Assembly: GCF_900109295.1 (NCBI RefSeq)
Contig: NZ_FOIZ01000002.1
Location: 682,001 to 746,000, forward strand
Reading direction: 5' to 3'
DNA from: Cognatiyoonia koreensis
Lineage (GTDB): Bacteria; Pseudomonadota; Alphaproteobacteria; Rhodobacterales; Rhodobacteraceae
DNA: 64,000 bases
Positions 1 to 8,600 of this stretch are shown here, in pieces. The notes beneath the pieces were generated by a model. It ran no database searches. It was not told where the DNA came from and worked only from the letters and a program-made list of their open reading frames with translations. The position numbers and the translations under genes are program-made. Numbering within the stretch: position 1 is the stretch's first letter; every line of letters begins with the position of its first letter.

Positions 1-93
1 GGACAATTCGGCTTCGTCGCACTTCGAACAAACGGCATTGTAGCGAATTGGACAATCAGAGCAGTTCTTCATTTTTGGCAGGGTTATGTTCAT
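1..93 (-). CDS. fnrL: FnrL-like Crp/Fnr oxygen regulator, N-terminus only (cut by window edge)
   Basis: Only the first 31 codons lie in the window; the gene continues past base 1. Reading leftward from ATG at 93, the peptide has cysteines at residues 11, 14, 22 and 25 in the context CSDCPIRYNAVCSKC. This matches the N-terminal iron-sulfur cluster region of FnrL-type regulators of Rhodobacteraceae. A GGAG ribosome site lies about 7 nt before the ATG; a second ATG at 72 is possible. FnrL senses oxygen through a 4Fe-4S cluster and controls anaerobic respiration and haem genes. It lies downstream of grpE on the same strand with a 105-base gap. No DNA-binding domain is visible, so the call rests on the cysteine block. 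Confidence 0.65.
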   Translation of the reverse strand, partial: MNITLPKMKNCSDCPIRYNAVCSKCDEAELS

Positions 94-198
94 CGCACTC
101 TCCATAACCCTAACTCAATCGGGATTAGATCGCAGAATCAATCGTCTGCGCTGCAACATATCACCACAGTGCCGGATTGGCAGACGTAAGTTGACGGA

Positions 199-750
199 TC
201 AGCTGGCAGGTGTTGAAGAAACGCCCACCTGCGCGGGGCGCAGCAAACGATCATGTAACATGAATCCTTCAGCCGCAACTTGGATGATTTCACCTGCCTT
301 CGTGCCGGGCAAAGGTGCTTCGAACATCGCCTGATGAAGCTGCGGATCAAACTTATCGCCTATTTCCGGTGTAATAGGGTCGATTCCGTGCTTCTTGAAA
401 ACGCTGATTAGCTCGCGCATGGTTAACTCAACTCCCTCCAAAAGGGCGGCGTTTACCTGCTTCTCAGATTCTTCCACAGCCTGAAGCGCGCGACGCATGT
501 TGTCGTACACGGGCAACATATCCCGCGCGAGTTTTGATCCACCATAGTTTTCGGCTTCTTTTCGATCTCGTTCGGATCGTTTGCGCATGTTTTCCGCATC
601 AGCAAGGGCACGCATAAATTTGTCTTTGAATTCATCACGTTCAGCCTGCAGCGCGGCAATTTCTTCGAACGCGCCCTCACCTGCCTCCATTGCGTCGCCT
701 TCGGCGGCAAGTTCATCAAGGCTCATTGGTTCAGCTTCGTGGTCAGACAT
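199..750 (-). CDS. grpE: Nucleotide exchange factor GrpE
   Basis: 183 aa. GrpE releases ADP from DnaK and works with DnaJ in cytoplasmic protein folding. An acidic N-terminus is followed by a long charged coiled-coil helix (about residues 28-75, with ALADAENMRKR), then the conserved LLPVYDN-like segment (here MLPVYDNMRRAL) and the C-terminal beta domain with HGIDPI and MHDRLLRPAQV-like elements. Length is normal for alphaproteobacteria. The start at 750 has GGAG five bases upstream. It follows hrcA on the same strand with 16 bases between them, so the two are probably cotranscribed as a heat-shock unit. Confidence 0.96.
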   Translation of the reverse strand: MSDHEAEPMSLDELAAEGDAMEAGEGAFEEIAALQAERDEFKDKFMRALADAENMRKRSERDRKEAENYGGSKLARDMLPVYDNMRRALQAVEESEKQVNAALLEGVELTMRELISVFKKHGIDPITPEIGDKFDPQLHQAMFEAPLPGTKAGEIIQVAAEGFMLHDRLLRPAQVGVSSTPAS

Positions 751-766
751 TTCAGCTCCGGTCTTC

Positions 767-1840
767 TTATGAGCGGTCGGCGATCATACGCCCGACGCGC
801 TGTGCAGTGTAATTCACAATAGGCACAATCCGCCCGTAATTCAGCCGGGTCGGCCCAATGACGCCAACAGCGCCGATAATCTTTCGGTCGGCGTTCATAT
901 AAGGGGAAACAACGAGAGAGGAACCCGATAAAGAGAACAATTTGTTTTCTGAGCCGATAAAAATGCGCACACCATCTCCGTCTTCGGCCAAATCAAGGAA
1001 ATGAGCGATGTCTCGCTTGCGTTCAAGGTCGTCAAACAGTGTCTTGATGCGGTCGAAATCAGCCTCAGTCCCATGTTCGCTCAGTAGATTTCCCCGACCT
1101 CTGACGATGAGGCGTTCATTCGATTCGCCTTCGTTCTCCCATAGGGCGAAGCCGCTTTCGACAAGATCGGCGGCAAGTTTATCGATTTCTTGCCGGCGTG
1201 CCGCGATTTCACGAGCGATAATGGCACCAAGATCGGACAGTGTGTGACCTTCGGCAATCGCGTTCAGGAAATTTGCGGCTTCGCGCATTGAGGACGGCGT
1301 TTGTCCTGCAGGTGGCGAAAAGAGACGGTTCTCAACATGACCATCGGCAAAAACCAGAACGACCAATGCCCGTTCCGCTGAGAGAGAAACGAACTCGATA
1401 TGCTTTATTGCGGCCTCATGTTTCGGGGTCAGGACCAGACTTGCGCCTTTGGTCACACCCGACAGGGCCGAACCGACCCTGTCCAGAAGGGTCGCAACAT
1501 CCTGTTCGTTGTTACCAAGCGTCTGATCAATACGATCACGGTCCTCGCCACTCAGGTCACCGACCTCCAGAAGACCGTCAACAAACATGCGCAAGCCAAG
1601 CTGTGTCGGGATCCGTCCGGCACTGACATGCGGGCTATCCAGCAAACCAAGGTATTCAAGGTCTTGCATAACGTTACGGACTGTCGCCGCGCTCACCTGC
1701 TCCGAAAGGGTCCGGGTAAGTGTACGCGAACCGACGGGATCACCGGTTTCCAGATATCCTTCGACAACGCGGCGAAAGACTTCGCGCGATCGGTCGTTTA
1801 GATCTTCCAGTTTTTGTTTCGTGTCGCTCAATCGAACCAC
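767..1840 (-). CDS. hrcA: Heat-inducible transcription repressor HrcA
   Basis: About 357 aa from a GTG at 1840; TTG at 1831 is an alternative. HrcA represses groESL-type operons by binding the CIRCE element. The N-terminal winged helix contains GDPVGSRTL and SAATVRNVMQDLE, and the motif LDSPHVSAGRIPT is typical of the family; the rest is the GAF-like HrcA domain. The frame is open up to 1888, but a good promoter (-35 at 1883-1888, -10 at 1860-1865) lies there, so translation must start further in. The start fits the family N-terminus (SDT...LNDRSREVF). It is divergent from rph and upstream of grpE. Confidence 0.93.
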   Translation of the reverse strand: MVRLSDTKQKLEDLNDRSREVFRRVVEGYLETGDPVGSRTLTRTLSEQVSAATVRNVMQDLEYLGLLDSPHVSAGRIPTQLGLRMFVDGLLEVGDLSGEDRDRIDQTLGNNEQDVATLLDRVGSALSGVTKGASLVLTPKHEAAIKHIEFVSLSAERALVVLVFADGHVENRLFSPPAGQTPSSMREAANFLNAIAEGHTLSDLGAIIAREIAARRQEIDKLAADLVESGFALWENEGESNERLIVRGRGNLLSEHGTEADFDRIKTLFDDLERKRDIAHFLDLAEDGDGVRIFIGSENKLFSLSGSSLVVSPYMNADRKIIGAVGVIGPTRLNYGRIVPIVNYTAQRVGRMIADRS

Positions 1841-1859
1841 CCATAGGCACAGCGTCAGC

Positions 1860-1888
1860 AATAAATGCGAGGACGGGTGAAAGGTCAA
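1860..1888 (-). promoter_or_regulatory. Predicted sigma-70-like promoter of hrcA-grpE
   Basis: On the minus strand TTGACC (1888-1883) is followed after exactly 17 bases by TTTATT (1865-1860), a near-consensus housekeeping promoter. It points into hrcA and lies about 20 bases before its likely start codon. No CIRCE inverted repeat was seen next to it. Confidence 0.55.
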
Positions 1889-1952
1889 TCAGGGTTGGAT
1901 TTATGACATGGGCAGCGTATGCCTCGAACTCAACCCACGAAGGAGATGACAA

Positions 1953-2660
1953 ATGCGCCCATCTGGCCGCCAAACTGACGAAATGCGTTCAGTGACAATC
2001 GAAGTCGGAACGACCCGGCACGCCGAAGGATCATGCCTGATTAAATGCGGCGATACCCATGTCCTGTGCACTGCCAGCGTCGATGATCGGGTGCCGCCAT
2101 TCCTCAAAGGGACAGGTCTTGGATGGGTAACGGCGGAATACGGAATGCTTCCACGTGCGACGCATACCCGCATGCGACGCGAGGCAAAGAACGGCCAATC
2201 GGGACGCACACAGGAAATCCAGCGTCTGATTGGTCGCAGTCTACGGGCCGGAGTTGACCGTGTCGCGATGGGCGAACGCCAGATCGTTGTTGATTGTGAC
2301 GTGCTGCAGGCGGACGGTGGAACGCGTTGCGCGTCGATTACAGGTGGATGGGTCGCTCTGAAACTGGCAGTCAACCAGTTGATGAAGGCTGGGGATATCA
2401 TCAGCGATCCATTAATCGACCCTGTTGCAGCGATTTCGTGTGGAATCTATGCGGGCCAAGAGGTGCTTGACCTGGACTATCCAGAGGACAGCGAAGCCGG
2501 TGTTGATGGGAATTTCATCCTGACAGGTGGGAAATTGGTCGAAATTCAGATGTCTGCAGAAGGATCGACCTTCACACGCGCCCAGATGGACAAACTGCTC
2601 GACCTTGCCGAGAAAGGCATCGGTGAGTTGAACACAGTACAACGCGCGGCCGTAACCTGA
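1953..2660 (+). CDS. rph: Ribonuclease PH
   Basis: 235 aa, the usual length. This phosphate-dependent 3'-5' exoribonuclease trims the 3' ends of tRNA precursors. The N-terminus [12 protein letters not shown] is diagnostic, and the core shows the RNase PH fold with [16 protein letters not shown], the RGRQ-like [17 protein letters not shown] and [14 protein letters not shown] strong AAGGAG lies about 8 bases before the ATG. It is the first gene of an rph-rdgB-hemW unit; its stop touches the rdgB start (2660). Confidence 0.97.
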   Translation: MRPSGRQTDEMRSVTIEVGTTRHAEGSCLIKCGDTHVLCTASVDDRVPPFLKGTGLGWVTAEYGMLPRATHTRMRREAKNGQSGRTQEIQRLIGRSLRAGVDRVAMGERQIVVDCDVLQADGGTRCASITGGWVALKLAVNQLMKAGDIISDPLIDPVAAISCGIYAGQEVLDLDYPEDSEAGVDGNFILTGGKLVEIQMSAEGSTFTRAQMDKLLDLAEKGIGELNTVQRAAVT

Positions 2661-3268
2661 TGCGCAAGTTCACGGGCGATCAGCTTGTCGTCGCAACGCA
2701 TAACATCGGAAAGTTGGAAGAGATCGCTGATTTGTTGTCGTCTTTTCAAATCAAACTCACGTCGAATGCGGATCACGACTTGCCAGAACCTGAAGAAACC
2801 GAAACGACCTTTGTTGGAAACGCGCGGATCAAAGCGCATGCTGCGGCAAGGGCAACTGGCCTGCCTGCCTTGGCGGATGACAGCGGGATCGAGGTTGATG
2901 CGTTGGGTGGCGCACCCGGTGTCTATACTGCCGACTGGGCGGAAACGGCCGATGGACGTGATTTTGAGATGGCAATGACACGCACGTGGCAAGAACTCGA
3001 AGCGATTGACGCACCCTATCCTCGCACAGCTCGGTTTTGCGCCACACTTGTGCTGGCCTGGCCTGATGGGCACGATGAAGTGTTCGAGGGTAGAATGGAA
3101 GGTCAGGTTGTTTGGCCGATGCGTGGAACACAAGGTCATGGGTATGATCCGATATTCCAACCCGATGGGTTTGATATAACTTGCGGCGAAATGGATCGCT
3201 GGGAGAAAAACAAGATCAGCCATCGCGGAAACGCCTTCGCAAAGCTGGTACAGGGCTGTTTTGCGTAA
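2660..3268 (+). CDS. rdgB: XTP/dITP diphosphatase (RdgB/HAM1 family)
   Basis: 202 aa. It hydrolyses non-canonical purine triphosphates (XTP, dITP, ITP) to monophosphates and keeps them out of DNA and RNA. The family motifs are VATHNIGKLEEI near residue 11, ADDSGIEVDALGGAPG near 72-87, and GHGYDPIFQPDG with the late SHRGNAF. The start overlaps the rph stop by one base, and the last 8 bases overlap hemW, so all three are translationally coupled. Confidence 0.96.
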   Translation: MRKFTGDQLVVATHNIGKLEEIADLLSSFQIKLTSNADHDLPEPEETETTFVGNARIKAHAAARATGLPALADDSGIEVDALGGAPGVYTADWAETADGRDFEMAMTRTWQELEAIDAPYPRTARFCATLVLAWPDGHDEVFEGRMEGQVVWPMRGTQGHGYDPIFQPDGFDITCGEMDRWEKNKISHRGNAFAKLVQGCFA

Positions 3269-4418
3269 GGATTGGCAGAACGGTGGGTTTGGGCTTTATA
3301 TCCATTGGCCGTTCTGTCAGGCCAAGTGCCCCTATTGCGATTTCAACAGTCACGTTGTTAATCAGATTGATCAGGACCGGTGGCAAGCGGCTTATAAATC
3401 AGAAATCTCGCGTATTGGATCGGAGACCAAAGGACGAACACTGAATACGGTGTTCTTTGGTGGCGGCACCCCCAGTTTGATGGATCCCGAACTGGTCCAT
3501 GCAGTTATGGAAACAATCCGCGCAACATGGCGAACATCGAATTCGTTCGAAGTCACATTGGAAGCGAATCCAACGTCAGTCGAAGCCGGGCGGTTTCGGG
3601 GATATCGTGACGCTGGTGTGAACCGTGTTTCACTTGGCGTTCAGGCATTGAATGACATTGACCTGAAAGCGCTCGGGCGACTGCATTCTGTCGCAGAAGC
3701 ACGAAAGGCATTTGATGTCGCGCGAGATACGTTTGAGCGCGTTAGCTTTGATTTGATCTATGCACGTCAGGACCAGTCACTTGCTGATTGGAAAGCAGAA
3801 CTGTCCGAAGCACTCGCGATGGCAGCTGATCACTTGTCACTTTACCAACTGACCATTGAGGATGGGACCGCTTTCGGAGATCGCTATGCGGCAGGAAAAC
3901 TGAAAGGCCTTCCAGATGAGGATGTTGGAGCGGACCTGTATCTCGCCACACAAGACATGTGCGAAGCCGCCGGTATGCCAGCCTATGAAGTGTCTAATCA
4001 CGCCAAAAACGGGGAAGAGAGCCAACATAACCTGATCTATTGGACATACGGGGACTATGCAGGAGTTGGCCCGGGCGCGCACGGACGTTTGACACTGGAC
4101 GGGGAACGTATGGCAACCTCAACCCCACTGGGACCAACAGCATGGCTGCGCCAAGTTGAGAGTGCGGGTATTGGTGAGGAAACGCGCGTGGCTCTGTCGC
4201 AAGACGACATCGTATCAGAGTTTCTTTTGATGGGGTTGCGATTAACGCAAGGGATCAGTCTTTCACGGCTGAAAGCGCTCTCTAACCAAGATTTTTCATT
4301 TAAAATCAATAATTTAGAAGAACTTGGTCTGCTTTCGAGTCGGGATGGGCGCTTGCGCGTAACGTCCAAGGGACGAGCCGTACTCAACGGCGTTCTACGC
4401 GAGCTTCTAAACGATTAG
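3261..4418 (+). CDS. hemW: Radical SAM haem chaperone HemW
   Basis: 385 aa. HemW belongs to the HemN-like radical SAM group; family studies assign it to haem trafficking rather than coproporphyrinogen oxidation. The cluster motif CQAKCPYC (CxxxCxxC) lies near residues 19-26 after YIHWPF, followed by FFGGGTPSLM and a C-terminal HemN domain. The only suitable start is TTG at 3261, which overlaps the rdgB stop by 8 bases; the N-terminus DWQNGGFGLYIHWP fits roseobacter homologues. It converges on parB, with stops overlapping by 4 bases and no visible terminator. Confidence 0.93.
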   Translation: MRKDWQNGGFGLYIHWPFCQAKCPYCDFNSHVVNQIDQDRWQAAYKSEISRIGSETKGRTLNTVFFGGGTPSLMDPELVHAVMETIRATWRTSNSFEVTLEANPTSVEAGRFRGYRDAGVNRVSLGVQALNDIDLKALGRLHSVAEARKAFDVARDTFERVSFDLIYARQDQSLADWKAELSEALAMAADHLSLYQLTIEDGTAFGDRYAAGKLKGLPDEDVGADLYLATQDMCEAAGMPAYEVSNHAKNGEESQHNLIYWTYGDYAGVGPGAHGRLTLDGERMATSTPLGPTAWLRQVESAGIGEETRVALSQDDIVSEFLLMGLRLTQGISLSRLKALSNQDFSFKINNLEELGLLSSRDGRLRVTSKGRAVLNGVLRELLND

Positions 4419-5296
4419 CTCCCCGAAAGCAGGCGCAGAAGATCGTCGAGCTGTTCAAGCGATTTGTAGCGGATGGACAGCGTTCCACCCTCGCTGTTTG
4501 GCTTGTGGTCGATCGTCACAGACATTCCAATTTGTGCGGCAAGCTCGCCCTCAATCTGCAAAGTATCCGCATCTTTGGACTGTTTCTCCGCTGGCTTTGA
4601 CGTTTTCGGCTTAAGACCTTGCTTTACCAATTTCTCAGTGTCGCGGACCGAAAGGTTCTTCTGGATTACCTGACGGGCCAGTTGGCTAGCATCGTCGTGC
4701 CCGATCAACGCCCGCGCATGACCAGCGGAAAGGTCACCACGCGCCAGGAAATCAAGTACATCCTGTGGAAGGGACAAAAGACGCATTTGGTTAGCAACGT
4801 GACTGCGACTTTTCCCCAAAACTTTGGAAAGTTGATCCTGCGTGTGACCAAACCGTTCCATCAGGTGGCGATAGCCTGCGGCCTCATCAACTGGATTAAG
4901 ATCGGCGCGCTGAATGTTTTCAATGATAGCGACTTCCAGAACTTCGGTATCATCGAAGCTACGAATAAGAACGGGAACCTCGTGGAGGTTCGCGATTTGC
5001 GCAGCGCGCCAGCGGCGTTCCCCAGCCACGATCTGATAGAGATCCGCATTGCGAGGATCCTCGCGTACAATGATCGGCTGAATGATCCCTTTTTCTCTGA
5101 TCGAGGCCGCCAAATCGCTAAGTGCATCTTGATCAAAACTGCGTCGCGGCTGATCTGGATTCGGGACGACACGCTCAATCGGCATTTTCGCATCAGGACG
5201 GCGTGGCGTGGCGTTGTCCTGAGGTACATCCGCGTTTACGTCAGCCATCAGCGCTGAAAGACCACGGCCCAAACCGCGCGACTTGCTCGTTGCCAT
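4415..5296 (-). CDS. parB: Chromosome partitioning protein ParB (parS-binding CTPase)
   Basis: 293 aa. ParB binds parS near the origin and spreads as a CTP-gated clamp to drive segregation with ParA. Seen in order: the N-terminal RGLGRGLSALMAD box, the ParB/Srx domain with GERRWRAAQIA and ENIQRADLNP, the helix-turn-helix region around LGKSRSHVANQMRLLSLP, and a C-terminal dimerisation part. Its ATG overlaps the parA stop by one base. Its likely targets, two perfect parS sites, lie 1.4 and 3.3 kb upstream in rsmG and mnmG. Confidence 0.97.
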   Translation of the reverse strand: MATSKSRGLGRGLSALMADVNADVPQDNATPRRPDAKMPIERVVPNPDQPRRSFDQDALSDLAASIREKGIIQPIIVREDPRNADLYQIVAGERRWRAAQIANLHEVPVLIRSFDDTEVLEVAIIENIQRADLNPVDEAAGYRHLMERFGHTQDQLSKVLGKSRSHVANQMRLLSLPQDVLDFLARGDLSAGHARALIGHDDASQLARQVIQKNLSVRDTEKLVKQGLKPKTSKPAEKQSKDADTLQIEGELAAQIGMSVTIDHKPNSEGGTLSIRYKSLEQLDDLLRLLSGS

Positions 5297-6123
5297 TATC
5301 CTGTCCTTTTCGCTTGGTTGAGTTCCACCGACATGACCTCCGCAGCAAGACTGCGATAGGCTTGACTGCCTTTCGAAGCGGGATCGTACGTCAGAACCGG
5401 CATGGCGAATGACGGTGCCTCACTCAGTCGTACGTTGCGCGGTATAACAGTCTTGAACACCAGCTCGCCCAGATTTTCCCGCGCATCATTTTCGACTTGG
5501 ATCGAGAGATTGTTGCGACGATCATACATGGTCAAAACAATTCCCTCGATACGCAGCCCCTTGTTTGCTGTCTCACGCACTTCGCGGATCGTCAGCATTA
5601 GTTGTGACAATCCTTCCAAAGCAAAGAACTCGCTTTGCAATGGGACAATAATCGAATGCGCTGCAATAAACGCGTTTACTGTCAATATATTGAGCGAGGG
5701 AGGGCAATCAATCAATATGTAGTCAAGTTCCAATGAATCCATAGAAAGCTGGCGCAAGGCGTCACGCAACAGAAAACTGCGCTTTTCATTTGAAATCAGC
5801 TCGATGTCAGCGGAACTCAGGTCGGTTGTGGCAGGAACGATAAAGAGATTCTCGAACTCTGTCATCTGCGTGGCCTGCACGGGTGTGGCATCCCCAGTCA
5901 GCAAATCATAGGTCGTGATATCCCGGCGGTCCTGATCAATTCCAAGACCTGTAGATGCATTACCCTGTGGATCGAGGTCGACAATTAAGACACGCTGCCC
6001 CAGTTCAGCAAGACCGGCCGCAAGGTTGATTGTAGTGGTGGTTTTGCCCACTCCGCCTTTTTGATTGGCAATCGCGATAATGCGGGCACCACCTGTGCGC
6101 GGTTTATGGGTTGGCACGTTCAA
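5296..6123 (-). CDS. parA: Chromosome partitioning ATPase ParA
   Basis: Up to 275 aa. This Walker-type ATPase moves ParB-parS complexes. The deviant Walker A motif KGGVGKTTT lies near residues 23-31, followed by VDLDPQGNAS and the Walker B region LIDCPPSLN. Translation probably starts at TTG 6123 or GTG 6117; both lie inside the rsmG end, giving an overlap of about 14-20 bases. The gene is upstream of and coupled to parB. Confidence 0.96.
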   Translation of the reverse strand: MNVPTHKPRTGGARIIAIANQKGGVGKTTTTINLAAGLAELGQRVLIVDLDPQGNASTGLGIDQDRRDITTYDLLTGDATPVQATQMTEFENLFIVPATTDLSSADIELISNEKRSFLLRDALRQLSMDSLELDYILIDCPPSLNILTVNAFIAAHSIIVPLQSEFFALEGLSQLMLTIREVRETANKGLRIEGIVLTMYDRRNNLSIQVENDARENLGELVFKTVIPRNVRLSEAPSFAMPVLTYDPASKGSQAYRSLAAEVMSVELNQAKRTG

Positions 6124-6727
6124 ATGTCCTGATCTCGAGAATCTTCGCCTCGTTATCCGTCATACTGGGGTGTGCAACAACATCAAAGTTCCAATGCTCC
6201 CGCGCTTCTTTGATTTCTTTCGCCGCGGTGCGGCCCTTAAGAACAAGGATCTTACCGCCATCGTTTAGGTGGCGCTGTGCAAGAAAAAGCAGGCCATCCA
6301 GTGACATGAGCGCACGGGCGCTGAACACGTCTGCTCCAACTGGATCAATCTTTTCGGCCCGGTCGGAACGTACGAGCGCATTTAAGTCAAGTTGTCGGAT
6401 TACTGTGCGAAGAAACACGGATTTACGTTGATCGCTCTCGATCAATATTGTTTTCGATTTCGGTGCTTGCTCCTTCAGGATTGTAGCAACGACTATCCCA
6501 GGAAGGCCCCCTCCGGATCCGGCGTCGACCCATAGACGCGGGTCGCTCTCGCAATAACGCATGATCTGCGCGGAATCTTCAATATGACGAGACCAAATAT
6601 CAGCAATTGTTGAATTTGAAATCAGATTGATACGCTTGTTCCATTGAACAAGTAGCGCGACATAAGCTTCTAGACGTTCTATTGTTTCACGTGAAACATT
6701 CAATCCAACCAGATTCGGCAATGGCAT
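6104..6727 (-). CDS. rsmG: 16S rRNA (guanine-N7) methyltransferase RsmG (GidB)
   Basis: 207 aa. It methylates G527 of 16S rRNA using S-adenosylmethionine. The SAM-binding loop DAGSGGGLPGIV is clear near residues 70-81, preceded by WNKRINLIS and RHIEDSAQ. The ATG at 6727 overlaps the mnmG stop (TGATG). Codons 11-16 (NVSRET) contain a perfect parS palindrome at 6683-6698, so this segment carries both a protein and a ParB site. Confidence 0.96.
   Translation of the reverse strand: MPLPNLVGLNVSRETIERLEAYVALLVQWNKRINLISNSTIADIWSRHIEDSAQIMRYCESDPRLWVDAGSGGGLPGIVVATILKEQAPKSKTILIESDQRKSVFLRTVIRQLDLNALVRSDRAEKIDPVGADVFSARALMSLDGLLFLAQRHLNDGGKILVLKGRTAAKEIKEAREHWNFDVVAHPSMTDNEAKILEIRTFERANP
6683..6698. 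promoter_or_regulatory. parS: parS centromere site 1, inside rsmG
   Basis: The 16-base palindrome TGTTTCACGTGAAACA is present without mismatch. It is the well-known bacterial parS consensus bound by ParB. It lies within the coding sequence near the rsmG N-terminus, 0.6 kb from parA and about 5.2 kb from the candidate oriC. Confidence 0.92.
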
Positions 6728-8598
6728 CAACTGGCCTTTTTGCCTTGGTTACGTCGGATCCATGCGGACAACACCAGCAGCGCAGCAGGGGTCATTCCAT
6801 CGATTTTTGCAGCGTGCGCAATGGTGTGTGGTTTCGCCTGCCGAAGCTTCTGCTGCAGCTCACAAGAAAGCCCACCGATGTCCGCGTAGTTTAAATCGCC
6901 CGGTATTAACACTTTCTCATCCTTCTCCAATGCAGCAATGTCTCTCGCCTGCCGTTCGACATAGTGGGCATAGAGCGCGTCATACTTGATTTGCTGCATG
7001 GTCTCCGACGGAATTTCGTTTGCTTCAGGCACCAAGGTGTTCAGCATCTCAATCGAAAAGTCATTCAGCGAGAGCGCATCAATTGCAGTTCGATTTGGTG
7101 TATCCGGATTGATCTTAACACCAAGCCCTGCAATCTGGCGCGCCGTCAGCACTTTGCTTCCAAAGAGCATTCGGCCACGTTCGATGTCGTCCATTTTAGC
7201 TTGAAAGTGATCCCAACGCTTGTTCTTAACAATTCCAAGCTCTCGGCCAAGGCCGGTAAGGCGTTGGTCCGCATTGTCAGACCGCAACGAAAGCCGGAAC
7301 TCAGCACGAGATGTAAACATGCGGTACGGTTCCGTGACACCACGCGTAACAAGGTCATCAATCATGACGCCGATATAAGACGTCCGCCGGCTAAATAAAT
7401 GCGGATCTGCGCCGTTTGCAGCACGCGCGGCGTTCAATCCAGCCACAAGACCTTGCGCTGCAGCCTCTTCATAGCCCGTGGTTCCATTGATCTGTCCTGC
7501 AAGGTAAAGCCCCAGACATGACTTCAGTTCAAGCGTTGGTTTCAGCGCCCGTGGATCGACGTAATCATACTCAATAGCGTAGCCAGGCTGCAAAATTACT
7601 GCATGTTCCAAACCACGAATCGTGCGAACGTAATCTTCTTGGACCTCCACCGGTAAAGACGTAGAAATACCGTTTGGATAGATCGTTTCGTCGCTCAGGC
7701 CTTCTGGTTCAAGAAAAACCTGATGAGACTTCTTATCAGCAAATCTTACAACCTTGTCCTCAATTGATGGGCAGTACCTCGGTCCAACACCCCCGATATG
7801 TCCACCATACATGGCAGAACGTCTGAGATTCTTCTCGATAATCGCATGCGTTTGCGCATTCGTATGTGTAATTCCGCAAGAAATCTGATCAGCCGACGGC
7901 CTTTTAGACAATGCGCTAAACAGACTTGGATCATCATCGCCGGACTGCATTTCAAGCCCTTCCCAATTGATCGACGCTCGATCAAGACGAGGTGGCGTGC
8001 CTGTTTTCAAACGCCCAAGGGGCAAGCCAAAGCTATCGAGACGTTCCGCCATCTTGATTGATGGTCTGTCGCCCATCCTCCCACCAGGGCGGGAAACATC
8101 ACCAATATGAATGACACCACGCAGAAATGTTCCTGTTGTCAGGATAACAGCACTTGCACGCAATTCACTTTCGTCTGCAAGCCGAACCCCGACGCACTGT
8201 TTAGCCTCCACAATCAGGTCGACAGCTTCGCCAAGTACCACATCGAGGTTTTCTTGCGACAAGGTTATAGACTGCGCAAACTTACGGTAGAGTTGCCGAT
8301 CAACTTGCGCGCGTGGTCCTTGGACGGCCGGGCCCTTCTTACGATTCAAAAGGCGGAATTGGATTCCTGACGCGTCCGCCGCCAAACCCATTACGCCGTC
8401 AAGTGCGTCAATTTCTCTGACAAGATGCCCTTTGCCTAAGCCACCAATCGCAGGATTACACGACAGCGTACCGATGCTTGATGCAGTCAGCGTTACAAGG
8501 GCTGTCTGCGCCCCGACACGGGCAGCGGTATGGGCAGCCTCAGTTCCAGCATGTCCACCACCCACAACAATGACATCAAAATGTTTCACGTGAAACAT
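6727..8598 (-). CDS. mnmG: tRNA uridine-5-carboxymethylaminomethyl modification enzyme MnmG (GidA)
   Basis: 623 aa, normal length. With MnmE it installs the cmnm5 group on the wobble uridine (U34) of certain tRNAs, using FAD, NADH, folate and glycine. The FAD-binding [10 protein letters not shown] motif starts about residue 13, followed by the GidA signatures [11 protein letters not shown] and [16 protein letters not shown]. The start chosen is ATG 8598 (MFHVKHFDV), with AGTGAGG just upstream; the open frame continues to a TTG at 8616 inside mnmE. The start codon itself overlaps a parS site. Confidence 0.96.
   Translation of the reverse strand: MFHVKHFDVIVVGGGHAGTEAAHTAARVGAQTALVTLTASSIGTLSCNPAIGGLGKGHLVREIDALDGVMGLAADASGIQFRLLNRKKGPAVQGPRAQVDRQLYRKFAQSITLSQENLDVVLGEAVDLIVEAKQCVGVRLADESELRASAVILTTGTFLRGVIHIGDVSRPGGRMGDRPSIKMAERLDSFGLPLGRLKTGTPPRLDRASINWEGLEMQSGDDDPSLFSALSKRPSADQISCGITHTNAQTHAIIEKNLRRSAMYGGHIGGVGPRYCPSIEDKVVRFADKKSHQVFLEPEGLSDETIYPNGISTSLPVEVQEDYVRTIRGLEHAVILQPGYAIEYDYVDPRALKPTLELKSCLGLYLAGQINGTTGYEEAAAQGLVAGLNAARAANGADPHLFSRRTSYIGVMIDDLVTRGVTEPYRMFTSRAEFRLSLRSDNADQRLTGLGRELGIVKNKRWDHFQAKMDDIERGRMLFGSKVLTARQIAGLGVKINPDTPNRTAIDALSLNDFSIEMLNTLVPEANEIPSETMQQIKYDALYAHYVERQARDIAALEKDEKVLIPGDLNYADIGGLSCELQQKLRQAKPHTIAHAAKIDGMTPAALLVLSAWIRRNQGKKAS
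8582..8597. promoter_or_regulatory. parS: parS centromere site 2, on the mnmG start codon
   Basis: A second perfect TGTTTCACGTGAAACA. It covers the last two bases of the mnmG start codon and encodes the following FHVK residues, so ParB bound here would sit directly on the translation start region of mnmG DNA. The spacing to parS site 1 is about 1.9 kb. Confidence 0.92.
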
Positions 8599-8600
8599 CC

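Noticed and set aside
1841..1952. CIRCE operator for HrcA autoregulation
   Set aside because: No TTAGCACTC-N9-GAGTGCTAA-like repeat is seen in the hrcA-rph gap.
4619..5257. 212-codon open frame on the plus strand opposite parB
   Set aside because: It is fully antisense to a conserved gene, lacks a credible ribosome site and has no family resemblance.
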